A stretch of DNA of 64,000 nucleotides from Eutreptiella sp. 'Long Island Sound 2002' (Eukaryota; Euglenozoa; Euglenophyceae; Eutreptiales; Eutreptiaceae). The position numbers and the translations under genes were made by a program. The stretch spans positions 31,685,087 to 31,749,086 of the forward strand of contig OZ038392.1 in assembly GCA_964036045.1 (NCBI GenBank). Direction: 5' to 3'. Of this stretch, positions 46,953 through 58,245 are shown in pieces; the stretch's first letter is position 1, and each line of letters begins with the position of its first letter. The notes under the pieces are model-generated. The model was not told where the DNA came from. It did not search any database and worked only from the letters and a program-made list of their open reading frames with translations.

Positions 46953-47245
46953 GGGGATACCCCAACATACGTTCATTTTGAATATACACAACTGGGGAAA
47001 AATTTTTTCAAAGAAAAATTTGCCCATCAACCTAGGCTCCCATCAGCGAAGGTCCGACCCAGAGGTCGGGTCGGGGTCAAAATCCTTTTTTTTGTTTTTC
47101 ATCCATTTTTGAATTCTCCACAAAATTCTGAGTATTTTGGGCATAGACACATAGGGTCAAACAAAAAAATTTCCCCCTACCATCTGTCTAAAAAAAAAAA
47201 AATTCTCCGGCGTCTCTGGCGCCCACAACACCCATTGTTCCTCAC
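46953..47245 (-). repeat. Inverted copy of the 300-bp repeat at 15,795-16,098
   Basis: It lies inside the 774-bp hAT-type element and lacks the roughly 30-bp insertion seen in the other copy. Confidence 0.85.
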
Positions 47246-47929
47246 AACTAACTGACTACAAGACAATGCCACTAGAATGTTTCCTCTTGAACATTACACT
47301 AAGGGACCTGCCCGGAAAATCCGGGAAAATGCGGACCGCATTCCCCCCCCCCCCTTGCCTTCCCCACCCCAGGAAAGACAGTCCCCCACCACCCCCTGGG
47401 GGACGGCTGCCAAATGACGGTCCCCCACCCCCCCCCCTGGGGAACCGCACTACCACCATACACATACACTTGCAAGCACAGAAATTGCAACATAAAACGA
47501 AAGAATTCAGCATGAGATGCATCCGTCAAAGCAGCAAGCCTTGCATCCCACAGCTTGGTCCGGCTCATCACCATTCGACGGGTCACCACCGTGGAGTGGA
47601 TGAACATTACATTTGCCCCAGGGGGAAATGTGGTTGTGCTGTCAAGTTCCATTTTAGAAAAGTGAGCAAAATGTCCTGCCATGAGTACAAGGGATACAGT
47701 GGCAGTGCCCCACAACACAGTCACCCACACAACAACACAGTGAGCCGCAACGAAAAAATTTGGGTTGACCAAGTCCCCCCCCCCCCGGTGAAGGACAAGG
47801 GGTGGGGAAGGACGGGGGGGGGGGTATGACCTAGATTATGAGAGAGATTTGTTGAACTAAAAAGAGAGAGAATCAGAAACAGGGGAAGGACGGGGGGGGG
47901 GGGGAAGGGGCCACACAACAAAGCGTGGA

Positions 47930-48115
47930 TTGCGAGTCCCTAACCCCAACTCAAGGGGCCACGCCTCAATAGCACCAGAAGGTTGGGGTCCAAAAGAGGG
48001 CGGAAATGCTACGTCACCCCTGCATTCTCGGGGGTCCCCAACAAAGGGGACAAAATCAGAAGTCAAAACCTACGCTAGGGGCCACAATGATGCCCCTGGT
48101 ATCTCAAAGTATCAA
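47930..48115 (+). repeat. Interspersed repeat shared with 1.6 kb (inverted) and 63.9 kb
   Basis: CAACAAAGCGTGGATT, CTCAATAGCACC, GGTTGGGG, CAAAAGAGGGCGGAAATGCT and CTGCATTCTCGGGGGTCCCC are shared with 63,890-64,000 in the same orientation and with 1,595-1,745 in reverse. Confidence 0.85.
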
Positions 48116-48330
48116 GCCGAGGTTTGTTGACGTTTCACTTGAGAAATCATGCAATCTTGATTGTGTTAAATGTTTGCAGTAGGATGCTTGTTCATATCTA
48201 TGTGAACAGAATGCATGTTCTTGTTGCGTAGTATCATCAATTCAAGGCAATTGCAAGCAGATTGTCCAAGGGTTGCACAACATGCTGAGACTAAATGCAA
48301 AAGCGGCCATGTTGTGGGGTCAAATACTGC

Positions 48331-48468
48331 GCCTTTCCGCACCCATCGCCCCGTTTGCACGGGTGTGTACATCCTCCCCCATCTCCTGGGAAATTGCAAT
48401 CCAATGACATTGTGCAAGTATTCGAGTGGGATCTCCATGTCCTGGAGGTCATGTCATCGGGGACCTCC
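48331..48468. repeat. Second copy of the 45.3-kb repeat
   Basis: Matches 45,242-45,382; the coding frame of the other copy is broken here. Confidence 0.75.
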
Positions 48469-48689
48469 AATTCCAGTCACTTTGAGGCATTGTCCCTAGG
48501 GCCGTTTTGTGCGGTGTTTCTATTGGGCCTAAGCATGACTCCTCTTTGCATTCACACACAAATGTATGCTAAAGGCGCGCATGTTTGGTACCACTCTCGT
48601 AGCAAGGGTGCCCCGCTTCTTGCAATTGTCATTGGTCACTCGCCCTGAGTTCCGACATATTCAATACAAGGGTACTGGGGAGAAGTTGC

Positions 48690-48985
48690 TGGGTCATGCC
48701 GCGTCAACTTGTGGGCCACTTTTGATTTTGCCCCCTGCTTTGAAGCATCCGGGATACCCCAGACGGCAAGGGTTATGTAGCCATTGGGCCCATTTGTGCC
48801 CTTTGTGATTTTGTCCCGCACTCTGAAGCATCGGGCACCCCCCCAGATGGCGGGGGTTATGTAGCCACTAGGCCCATTTGCGGGCCACTTCCGATTTTGT
48901 CCCCCGCTCTAAACCATCGGGGACCCCCCCCCAGACGGCAAGGGGTTATGTAGCCATTGGGCCCACTTGTGGGCCACTTTTGAAT
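48690..48985. repeat. Tandem array of 84-89-bp GGTTATGTAGCC units
   Basis: GGTTATGTAGCC begins at 48,771, 48,855 and 48,944, and each is followed by GGGCCACTT and a GATTTTG-CCCC block. Related units lie at 1412-1575 and 6050-6225. The array is cut on the right by a LINE. Confidence 0.85.
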
Positions 48986-48989
48986 TGAA

Positions 48990-49474
48990 TTGAATTGACT
49001 TTTGAATAGTTCAGCAGGAGAACTTCTTGCCGACCACATTGCCCGGCCTTGGTCCATACTCAACAACCATTCTTGATTGTCGGATTCCATCATGTCCCGG
49101 AGTGAAAACTCCCCATCCCCGGTTGCCACCGAGCCAAAGTAGTGTTGTATGACCGCCGCCACCGCTTTAAACATGGAGCATTCCACCATGGCGTGCTTGA
49201 TTGACTCCTTCTGTGCACAGATCGGGCACTTGTCCGTGCCCGACCTCTTGTAGACCCTTTCATGTACCGCAAGTTTTTGCCACAATGCGCTTTGTGCGAA
49301 ATCCTTCACCCTTGGTTGCAGTTGCGCATTTGCCCATAGCTCCCACACCTCGGGGGATTGCGGGTCGCGTACCCCGGGTTGGGATGCATAGAATTGTAGC
49401 AACCAAGCTTTGGTCAAGTTTTGAACATGGACTGTGGGGGTATCAAACCCCTCTCTCGATGGAACTTTGTTCAA
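48990..49474 (-). pseudogene. LINE C-terminal zinc-binding (zf-RVT-like) region
   Basis: WQKLAVHERVYKRSGTDKCP, CAQKESIKHAMVECSMFKAV and VIQHYFGS fit the zf-RVT domain (Cx2Cx7Hx4C) that follows reverse transcriptase in many LINEs. The frame is open for over 150 codons, then runs out of the element at its 3' tail. Confidence 0.78.
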
Positions 49475-50299
49475 GAGCCGCCAGCCATGGTTGTACCCTT
49501 TCTCCCCCTTGCAAACTCCCGGGTTAGCCCGCGACGGTCTCCCGGGGGGGGGGGGGGGGGTTGCAAGGGTATTTCAACGCAAGCTGTGGTACCCTCCACC
49601 GATGCAAGCAAAGAGAACACGTGTGAAGCGACTTTCGCATTGATGCGGTGCCAATGTGTTTCATCCAACACTAATGTTATTGAGGATGCAAAGGAACGGT
49701 AGGAACTTCTGGGTACGAGAATAACACACTTTGAACTGTTGCACATGCTCAGTTTGCATGACAGGCACGGGGTGTGTTGCACTGGCTGATGAGGAGGAGG
49801 CAATGGCGCGCGGGGCTGGTTTGGCAGCCGCTTTAGCGCCCGCTTGCAGAGCCAAACCAGTCCGTTTGGCGGTTGGTTTTGCTCTTGGCTGGGGGGGCAG
49901 CCTTTGCAATGCGAGGCCATGCGTAAAGCAGATGCGCAACACAAACAAGCACAATACATTTTAACTAGAAAAACATGGAAGTGACAGTCTCCCGGGTGGG
50001 CCATGAGGCAACGGAAACTGGGCTCGCATACGCCCCCGTGTCACAAGCGCATGGTCATAACCACATTGTTCAGTGTTTTTCTTGCTGCACTGCAGCGCAG
50101 ACCAGGGTGGGGGGGGGGGGGATAGCTAGGGGGGGGGAGTTTGCAAGGGGGGCTTCAATTGCAAAAGGGGGGGGGGACCTCCTTCCAAGTTCGAGGCAGT
50201 GCATTCATAAGCCTCGCATCCTCAAGAGACTGAAATTGACCCCACGTCAGCACACCCGGTCCGATCATCTTCATGTTGTAGTACGAGCACTTGTACTCA

Positions 50300-51641
50300 A
50301 TCTAGAAGTAGACTGAGTGCCATGGCGGTAGCCCGTCCCAATCCTTTGGGGGGGCCGCTTGCGGAGCCACCTGTTGGATATATGAATGCGCTTTCGCCGT
50401 CCATCCCAGGAACGCCAGTCTCGCCGTTCTAACCATGCCCAGATGGATGTACGGAAGGTCATCTTTGGATGGTGTAAACCCAATTGACGTTGCCCACGCA
50501 CAAAAGGTCTCCACTGACATGTTGGGGTACTTGTGGGGTTCTCTCAAGAGACTACAAATGGAGCCGCTGCCTGATGCATCGGGAACAATTCCGGCTCTGG
50601 CAGGGCCAGTCTCTGTTGCAGCCGTGGGCGTGAGAGAATTGGCACAGTGATTCCCCAACTGTTGGTACCCATGGTCACGTGGTAGACCAACTTCAGTTGC
50701 CTGATCACCGGACCCATGCCACCACCGGCAAAATCCACGATGTTAGCATGAAGGCGCGTTCATCCATCGACAGATGCAGCGTGGACACCACCCGTGTGCG
50801 CCGAAAAGCTTCTTGGAGTGCTGGTGCAAAGGCTTGTTCTATTGTCAACCCCCATCCTTGGTCATCTTGATGCTGCCGAATATTCCCCAAGCGTACCCCT
50901 AGATACTTGACGAAGTTCCACACCAATTGGCCCATTCTTGTCCTCCACGATTGCGGACTATTGCAGCCGTTTTGTTCAAATTTATCTTCAATCCCGAAAA
51001 AGTGTCCAAAACGGGATACCACCTTCCATACCTTCCCCAGCAACTGTGGGTTTTCCCGTCCGTCCAGAAAAATGATGAGGTCGTCGCATACATCATGATG
51101 GTGAGCCTCAGATCGAGGTCTTGTAGTGGGAAGACAACAAAAGACGCTACCAAGGAGAATAGCACTGGGGACAGCGGAACCCCTTGGCGCGTACCCGCGC
51201 GCGGGTAATGGTAGACCTTGGGGACGTATCCTTTGCCTGCTCAGTACAGGTTCGATGCAATATTAGCCGGATATACAGGAACGGAATGCACATGAGGTCA
51301 AGCGCTGCCGCCACCATCTCGTGCGACATTGTGGGGAACGCATTTTTGAAGCCCACTAATAGTGCTGCTCCTTCCCGCGGGCCATCCCAGAGAGCCCGCG
51401 AACCATAGACATGGTGGAGGATGCTTCTGTGACGGAGGACACATGGCGCTAGAACGCACAGCATAGAGGGTAAAACATGGCAAAAAAAAGCTGGGCATTT
51501 TGCAGGGGATTTTTGCAAACGCTTAGCACTTATGGTCACCAAATGGGACTCGTATCGCATGGTACATTTCAGAAATCGGCACCAAAATTTCTTCCGAGCT
51601 ACCCGGGGACGGTTGCCTGGAAGGTCCATAGAACATTCCAA
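50300..51641 (-). pseudogene. LINE reverse transcriptase, frameshifted
   Basis: WDGPREGAALLVGFKNAFPT and MSHEMVAAALDLMCIP give the first palm motif. SLVASFVVFPLQDLDLRLTI leads to MMYA, where a single-base change of frame separates it from CDDLIIFLDGRENPQLLGKV; together these are the catalytic (Y/F)xDD region. KVVSRFGHFFGI, KYLGVRLGNIRQHQDDQGWG and SMDERAFMLTSWILPVVAWV follow. The break at the catalytic motif and others nearby show a dead copy. Confidence 0.82.
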
Positions 51642-51826
51642 GCGATATTGGTTGCGTTTTGGGTCCCAAGCTGGCTGCCAAAACTTTCGAGCATTTTTCC
51701 GGGCAACTTTGAAAACTTCCAGGCGATTATCAATTGAAATTTGCTACGTTGAGAGAGGGCAATGTTGTCCACCCATATACCTAACCTCAGCAAAGTAACA
51801 TGCACAAAAGAAAAGATTGCTTGTCC

Positions 51827-52101
51827 TTAATTGGAACTGTGAATGTTGTATTCCCCTTCACTAAGCATATGCACAAGACAACCATCACTTGACATAGCGT
51901 CCACATCCAACACCTGCTCCCCCTGACTATGTACAGCCCTACGCCGATACTTCTTGGGTTGCGGTTGAGGTTTAGGGCTGTCATGAGATGATGATGAAAA
52001 ATCTGCCCCTGCGGCACTTACTGTAGAGCAGCCAGACACGTACACATTATCATCCTCAGAATCATCATCCTCGGGACTGCTACTACTTCCACTATCACTG
52101 T

Positions 52102-52132
<31 letters not shown>

Positions 52133-52519
52133 GCCTTTGGGAAATACCAGTTGGTGCTCAATGTCGCTATCAACAACGGGGACGCGCAACAACTTTGCCT
52201 GCCTCATTGGTTGTACGCGCTGGTGGTCGCTCACATCACTTGGACCTTGAAATGAGGCAGCACTGTCCTCCGCCTCCGAAGCAGGAACCACAAGAACGGA
52301 ACTTGGGTTCGAATCCATTGGTCTGTGGATCGGCCCCACATCAGATTTACCCTTACCCTTACCCTTGCCCTTGAGATCTTTACGCCGTGCGGCACAGGAT
52401 TTGAATTTGGAACGGCTCTTCAAAGCCATGGTAGGCCAACTTTGGGCAGCTTCCACCTCAAGTGGGACCCATTGACGTATACAACGCTTGGAGCCACAAC
52501 TCCCACACACACAAACCAC
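51827..52519 (-). pseudogene. Ser/Asp-rich C-terminal ORF of an unknown mobile element
   Basis: After CVCGSCGSKRC and a basic LKGKGKGKGK run, the frame has a ten-serine block, alternating Ser/Asp/Glu acidic stretches and PKPQPQPKKYRRRA. The layout (cysteine cluster, polyserine, acidic tail) recalls the protein at 2161-3792, but no clear alignment is visible. It follows the ORFs at 52,521-53,600 with a one-base frame change. Confidence 0.45.
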
Positions 52520-52520
52520 A

Positions 52521-53600
52521 TCAGTTTCCGGTTTTGCACTTGGAAAAGTGCATTTTCACCGAAATGGTTGCTGGGTGCATATATAGCTTGCAGCCCCCTG
52601 CTTCTTGACAAGTCATCAAAAGCCGTAACAGGCGTTGAAAGACTGTCTGCCACAGTGCATTGGCAGCAACCATGCAAGCCTCCAAAACAAGGTTCCGATG
52701 GGCAGTGGGGATCTTCTTTTTCTTGCACAAAAACTTTTCATATGGCTCATGCTTCAAACTTTCACTGATAGTGGTCCTGCCTAGTACTAGTCACGGGGGC
52801 ATATCTTTTGGCCACCCGGAAGTCCTGTTCCCCTGCCTCATCAGAATACAGCATCGGGTCCGCGGGTTAAACCAAGTGTGGGACCAACCGTGCATATATA
52901 GGGTTGCACTGCAACCTTCTTCCGCAAATTCCGGAATGATGTGCACAACATATGTGTACACCAAACCCATAGCTTGCCATGCTACAGTTGCCAATGTAGT
53001 GCAACCATAGCACAGGTGTACTATGTGGCACAAGGCCAGAACCAGAGAATGGAAGGGCAATGGGAGGACCATGCCCCCCGCCAGTCTTCCCATCACAGTG
53101 CGGGCCTCTCGTCCAGTTAAGCTGATGTCTGCTTGGAAGCTTCCTCGCACAAGGCGCTGGTGCTCCCTGCTATCAGGAGGCAAAGATCCAGGGTGGTATC
53201 TCCTAGCCACTTAAGAAATTACCTTCAACAACTCATGCTTGTACGGCCCGGGTACCGTCCGGCCGGTAACACCAAGGAGCCTGGAGGCTCCTCCTTTCGT
53301 GTTGTGTAATACTGATTGTATAATATAAACCTGTGCCAGGTTAGATACACCCTGGAACTTGTGGGAACCGCGCACGTCATTTAGACGCCCCCTCTTGTGC
53401 TGAAACGATGTGGAAGCCCCATGCTTATTGACCCACGGACATGCCACACACCCCTTCTGCCGACACTCCGACCACAAATGGTAGTGATCTGCACTCAGGC
53501 AACCAAACTGTACATGCAGTGTCGTAGTGTACTCTGCACCACCATACTTCATGCGTTGGTTGGGTAGCCACTCCCCATAAACAACTTTGGGAGGTTCCAT
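52521..53600 (-). pseudogene. Unknown mobile-element protein with in-frame stops
   Basis: One frame runs from MEPPKVVYGEWLPNQRM through CLSADHYHLWSECRQKGC and VACPWVNKHG (Cys/His cluster), a TAA at 53,211-53,213, ISLTGREARTVMGRLAGG, a second stop near 52,791, and LCKKKKIPTAHRNLVLEACM up to 52,521. Few stops over 1 kb show former coding. I do not recognise the family. Confidence 0.5.
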
Positions 53601-53643
53601 CTAGGTTATCATGTCTCTGCACCTGAGCACATGGCCAGACCTT

Positions 53644-54347
53644 GGAGGAATGTTTGCCCGGCGCGCGCCCTGCGCGCTACCTTTCTACTAACTATCCCAA
53701 CTTCAGCCCGAGATTTACCCTCTGATGGAGAAGGCCCCCCAAATAGACCATGATGGACTGCGCACCTTCGCTACAAAGCACGTTGCATAATCAGACAATA
53801 GCTGTGAATTCAACAACTCCAAATGTCATTTGTATTGTACTTAACAGACGGTACTTTGCCTTTACCTTTCCCATAGATTTCGCTATGGTAATGAGTCCCC
53901 AAGCCGCAAGCGGTTTGGACGGCGTTTCTGCCCTACGTCACAAGAACGAAGCGCAAACTCAGCATTCGCTACATCACCCCTACCTTCTCAGGGTCCCCAT
54001 GGTGGGGAGAAATCAATATGGCTACATTACCCCTACTTTCCTGGGGTCCCCATGGTGGGGAGAAATCAACCTAGTAAGGAGTGGATGTGGTGGAAACGAG
54101 CAAAAAATGGAAGAAAATTGGTGAACTTGGTGAGAATCCAAATATACCATATCCCAAATGTGAAAGAAGCATCAAAATACCCGTTGTCAAACAACAATAA
54201 TGCCCATAGTATCACAAAGTATGGGGTTCTAGGATGGCTAGACGTCCAAATAGTTGCACTGCGCTTAGTGCACCCCCTAAAAGGTCACCGGTGGGGCACG
54301 GGTCAAAAAAGATGCCCGTTGCGCGCCCGGCGCACTAACGCTCCCCC
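53644..54347. mobile_element. 704-bp MITE-like element, copy 1
   Basis: The left end GGAGGAATGTTTGCC and the inverted right end GGGGGAGCGTTAGTGC are imperfect inverted repeats. The 3-bp direct repeat CTT flanks the element (53641-53643, 54348-54350). GCGC-rich hairpins lie inside both ends. A 53-bp tandem pair (GCTACATYACCCCTAC at 53,968 and 54,021) lies in the middle. It is almost identical to 57,531-58,245. Three-base duplications fit PIF/Harbinger elements. Confidence 0.82.
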
Positions 54348-54779
54348 CTTGCCGAACCACAAGATCTGCTCAATCACCTTTGGCACACCTGTGACAGGTT
54401 GCTCCGGATACTTTGGGCGCTCCTTGCGGGCCCCTAGGCTAAGTGTTTGCACTGTGTGGGCACTGCGTGGGCACTGCGTGCATATTGCGCACGCAGAGGC
54501 TAGGATACTCACCCAAGAATACCTGTCACCTGTTTACTAGCACGGCAAAGCAGCAAAGCCCACATCAGAACAACAAAACTGCCTTCAGCTTGGTAATCAA
54601 GTGTCGTTATGAACAAGCAAATCAGCCTTCTCAAGTACAACTATGCAAGGACATGCAAGATGCACACATGTTCAACTTCTGGCTTTTGGTCTTGTGAGCA
54701 TTGTGTTAAGTTACTTACGTTCATGCTCACAAGTACACAAAGTTAGCGTTTGCGCACGATAAAGACTTGGGTTTTTGAC

Positions 54780-55205
54780 ACCCTTAAGTGGCCCAAAACA
54801 CCCTTGTTAGCCGCTTCCCCCAAGGAAGCGATATGCCCATGTGAAAGGGGTATGAAAGGAAGGCAAAGGGGGGAGATGTAGAGTTCCCAAAGAACTCGTG
54901 GTCCTTGGTAACCATGAGTTCGGTCACTTGACGGAAAAGCTTGCGGGGGAGGAAATTAGGGGGAAATGGTTGACAATTCAAATATGCCACATCCTAAATG
55001 CTTGGGAAGCCACAAAAACCCTGGTACGGAACCAATAACTTGTGAAAAGGGGCCAAAACTAGGGTTCGAGTATTTGCCGACATCCAAAACTTCGCACTGC
55101 GTGCATGGCATTCCCCTAGTACCTCGAGGTATGGGTCTTTAGTACGGCCAGACGCCCAAATAATTGCACTGCGCGCGCACTGCGCTTCAGGCTCCCCCAG
55201 AGTGC
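54780..55205. repeat. Diverged relative of the 710-bp family (right end)
   Basis: It ends GCACTGCGCGCGCACTGCGC and GGCTCCCCC, preceded by TACGGCCAGACGCCCAAATA, as at the right ends of the two MITE copies and, inverted, at 1560-1600. Its left end is unclear. Confidence 0.5.
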
Positions 55206-57530
55206 GTGTGCACTTTTGACTGTTCAGGTGTGTGAGTGGCTTCACAATACCAGACACAGGCTGGCACCAATGGGGCCACAACCATATTGTTGTCTGAACC
55301 ATCCGTTTATTGAAACCAACCCATTCTCTTGTCAGTCATGCACAATGGTTGCCAGAGCTGCACCAGCAAATTCGGCAGAAGCATCATTGCACATATGCAT
55401 CTACACCCATTGCCTGCACATCTGTGATGCCTCTGCTTCAGTTATCATTAGCTGCCGCCCAGTGTCCAAAGACAGGACTGAAGTTTTCTTGCTGGTTCCT
55501 CAGAGCCTGCATCCATGGCTTGAGTGTCCTATGAAATCAGAAATGAAATCTGATATCTCCGGAATTGGATCAGCAGAGACTGCTTTGGCCAGACACTGTT
55601 GAAAGCAGCCAAATACACACCAATTCCTGATACAATACACGTATTGCCAGAGAAGCAGCAACCTGTCTCTGTATTCTGGCGGCCCGCTGTACCTGCACAC
55701 ATAGCTCATGGCGTCATCAGCTCATCGCCAGTTACGTGATGCTTGTCCAGAGTGGTGTAGACACCAGAGGTGAAAGGGGGCATGTCTGCTAGGAGTTAGC
55801 ACCAAACAACAACGCCCATGATACCACACCGCATAGGTCTCTAGTACGGCGCATTATGAAAAAGGTGCACCCTCGAGACCTACAAAACAGACCAGAATTG
55901 TGGTGTAGCCTTATTAAGGTTGACAAAGCCACCACTTTCACAGACCAAGAGTCAGCTTTATGCAGTCCTCTGGGAGCCAGTCCACCTCAGACAGAGCCAG
56001 TTGACAGAGCAGCAGTTTCTAAAGCAGCAGTACAATGCGCTCTTTTACAGGTTTTCAGGGCAGAGACCTGCACTGGAACGTGTGCAGAAGGACAGCATGC
56101 AGGGCAGGCATCGAGGGAGTATCTGCACCGTGTGCACAGCGAACAGGGTTTTGGAATATGTGGACCAGGCCCATGGTTTCCCTTGAGAAGCTAGCTGCCA
56201 AAAAAGCTGTCCCGTAGAGGCTTCAGAAATGCACTGTTACGATCCTTGAAGGTTTTGTGGTGCACTGTGGTGTTCCTGGAGTGTTTTGGGGGCAAATGTT
56301 TTCTTGGTGGTGCCTGCATTATCATTGTACTACCCTGATGATTGTACATACCTCTATTGGGAATTTAGGGACTGTTTTGTGAAAACACCAAAACCCCATA
56401 AAGACCAGCAAGTCTAAACATTACAGACCGTGGTGTGGCCATGATTCCGTCCCCCGATAGGACTGTTGGGACTCAGGACTGGCGGATGCACAAAAAAAAG
56501 TTTTACCATGCCCTTTGGCCACTGCCCTGCAGGCACACGCCTCGTTTTGCTCCTTTCTTGGTAAAACTGTGATATACCCATCATGCGCGCGCACCATGCC
56601 TGAGACCCCCTCCCATGCAAGGTGCATGCTTTAGGACCAAGGGATCAGGGTTTGACAACAATGGGTTGCCAAACCAGGGTCACTTGGTGTCAATTTCTGG
56701 GCCCTAACCTGACTGCCAGGATCACACAAACCCCAACATCCTCTGAATGTGGCCAAATGCACATGGAAACTACTCAGCCTTTGTTTTGTTTTGGTTTGAT
56801 TGTTGTGGTGTAGGGGGCAGACACCAAAGGGTGTGGTAGCAGCTGGGGTGGAAGCCATACAAGACCACGGGAGATGATATCTCGACGGTAGTTGGAGAAA
56901 CACAAACCAGTGTCAAACTCAGATACACACCAGAAGTTGGGACTAACTTGCGCAATCAAGCCTGGCTGTCCTCATTCCTTGGCAGGAAGACAGACATGTT
57001 GGTCTGTGGCTGTGCTTGTGGTGTCATGTGCTGGCTGTGCAGTTGTCAGATTAGGGTGAAAAGGGAGGAGAGGAGGGAGCAAAATTAATGTTGGCCGCGA
57101 AGTTCCGAGAACCAGTTCTGAGAACCCTCCAAAGGTGGATCCAGAAACAGCAGCACCTGACATCTTGTGGTTGCCAAGCGCATGCATATGATATATATGC
57201 ATCACATGGGCCTGTAGGCCAAAATTGCTGGGAAATATTTGCTCACCACTCTTGCGATACCTTGCTCTGGCACTCAGCCTGGACATGATGCACCATTTCA
57301 CCCCCTTATCAATGGAAAACCTCTCAGCTACCTCGCACTCCAAGAGGCCATCCCTCAAACCACCAGAAAGAGGGTCTCCAATGACGCCAATGACATATAA
57401 CAATCGCAAGCTCACACAATACCTACGCACAGTGATGAATGGTACTTCTGTTCATCCCGTACATGGGGGGCGAACCAGAATATCACACAAGCACAGATTC
57501 CCCGGCAGCAAAACATTGGAGACCTGCATT
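55206..57530. other. Region with coding-like scraps but no assigned gene
   Basis: Coding-like pieces are the plus-strand frame at 55,920-56,186 (LTEQQFLKQQYNALFYR) and minus-strand pieces at 56,810-56,955 (PNFWCVSEFDTGLCFSNYRR) and 57,230-57,400 (GGLRDGLLECEVAERFSIDK). I cannot assign a family or build a phase-consistent gene. Confidence 0.35.
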
Positions 57531-58245
57531 GGGGGAATGTTTGCCCGGCGCGCGCCCTGCGCGCTACCTTTCTACTAACTATCCCAACTTCAGCCCGAGA
57601 TTTACCCTCTGATGGAGAAGGCCCCCCAAATAGACCATGATGGACTGCGCACCTTCGCTACAAAGCACGTTGCATAATCAGACAATAGCTGTGAATTCAA
57701 CAACTCCAAATGTCATTTGTATTGTACTTAACAGACGGTACTTTGCCTTTACCTTTCCCATAGATTTCGCTAGGGTAATGAGTCCCCAAGCCGCAAGCGG
57801 TTTGGACGGCGTTTCTGCCCTACGTCACAAGAACGAAGCGCAAACTCGGTATTTGCTACATCACCCCTACCTTCTCAGGGTCCCCATGGTGGGGAGAAAT
57901 CAATATGGCTACATTACCCCTACTTTCTTGGGATCCCCATGGTGGGGAGAAATCAACCTAGTAAGGAGTGGATGTGGTGGAAACGAGCAAAAAATGGAAG
58001 AAAATTGGTGAACTTGGTGAGAATCCAAATATACCATATCCCAAATGTGAAAGAAGCATCAAAACACCCGTTGTCAAACAACAATAATGCCCATAGTATC
58101 ACAAAGCATGGGGTTCTAAGATGGCTAGACGTGCAAGTAGTTGCACTGCGCGCGCACTGCACTGAGTGCACCCCCTAAAAGGTCACCGGTGGGGCACGGG
58201 TCAAAAAAGATGCCCGGCGCGTGCCCGGCGCGCTAACGCTCCCCC
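57531..58245. mobile_element. 715-bp MITE-like element, copy 2
   Basis: It starts GGGGGAATGTTTGCCCGG and ends CGCTAACGCTCCCCC. The direct repeat ATT flanks it (57528-57530, 58246-58248). It differs from copy 1 at only a few percent of positions, mostly near the GC-rich right end, so the two copies moved recently. The shared 124-codon frame at its start is probably fortuitous. Confidence 0.85.

Larger units (their letters stand above)
46584..47357 (-). mobile_element. 774-bp non-autonomous relative of the 17.4-kb hAT-like element
   Basis: It starts CA-(G)13-ATGCGG and ends CCGCATT-(C)12-TTG, and carries CGCATTTT-type repeats just inside. The piece 46,600-46,680 is the reverse complement of 19,235-19,320, and 47,240-47,340 that of 17,410-17,515, so both ends derive from the element at 17,385-19,378. 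CCTTCC flanks it on both sides. The interior is occupied by an unrelated 300-bp repeat. There is no transposase. Confidence 0.8.
48986..51641 (-). mobile_element. Degenerate non-LTR (LINE) retrotransposon
   Basis: Read on the minus strand, reverse-transcriptase pieces come first (51,641-50,300), then a C-terminal zinc-binding region (49,474-48,990), then a short (TTGAA)n-type tail directly joined to the GTTATGTAGCC tandem array. Frameshifts and a C/G-run-containing insertion near 49,500-50,300 break it. Confidence 0.8.

Noticed and set aside
53750-54124. 124-codon ORF conserved in both MITE copies (also 57,637-58,011)
   Set aside because: The copies are nearly identical overall, so conservation is not evidence of coding; it starts within the element and has no domain.
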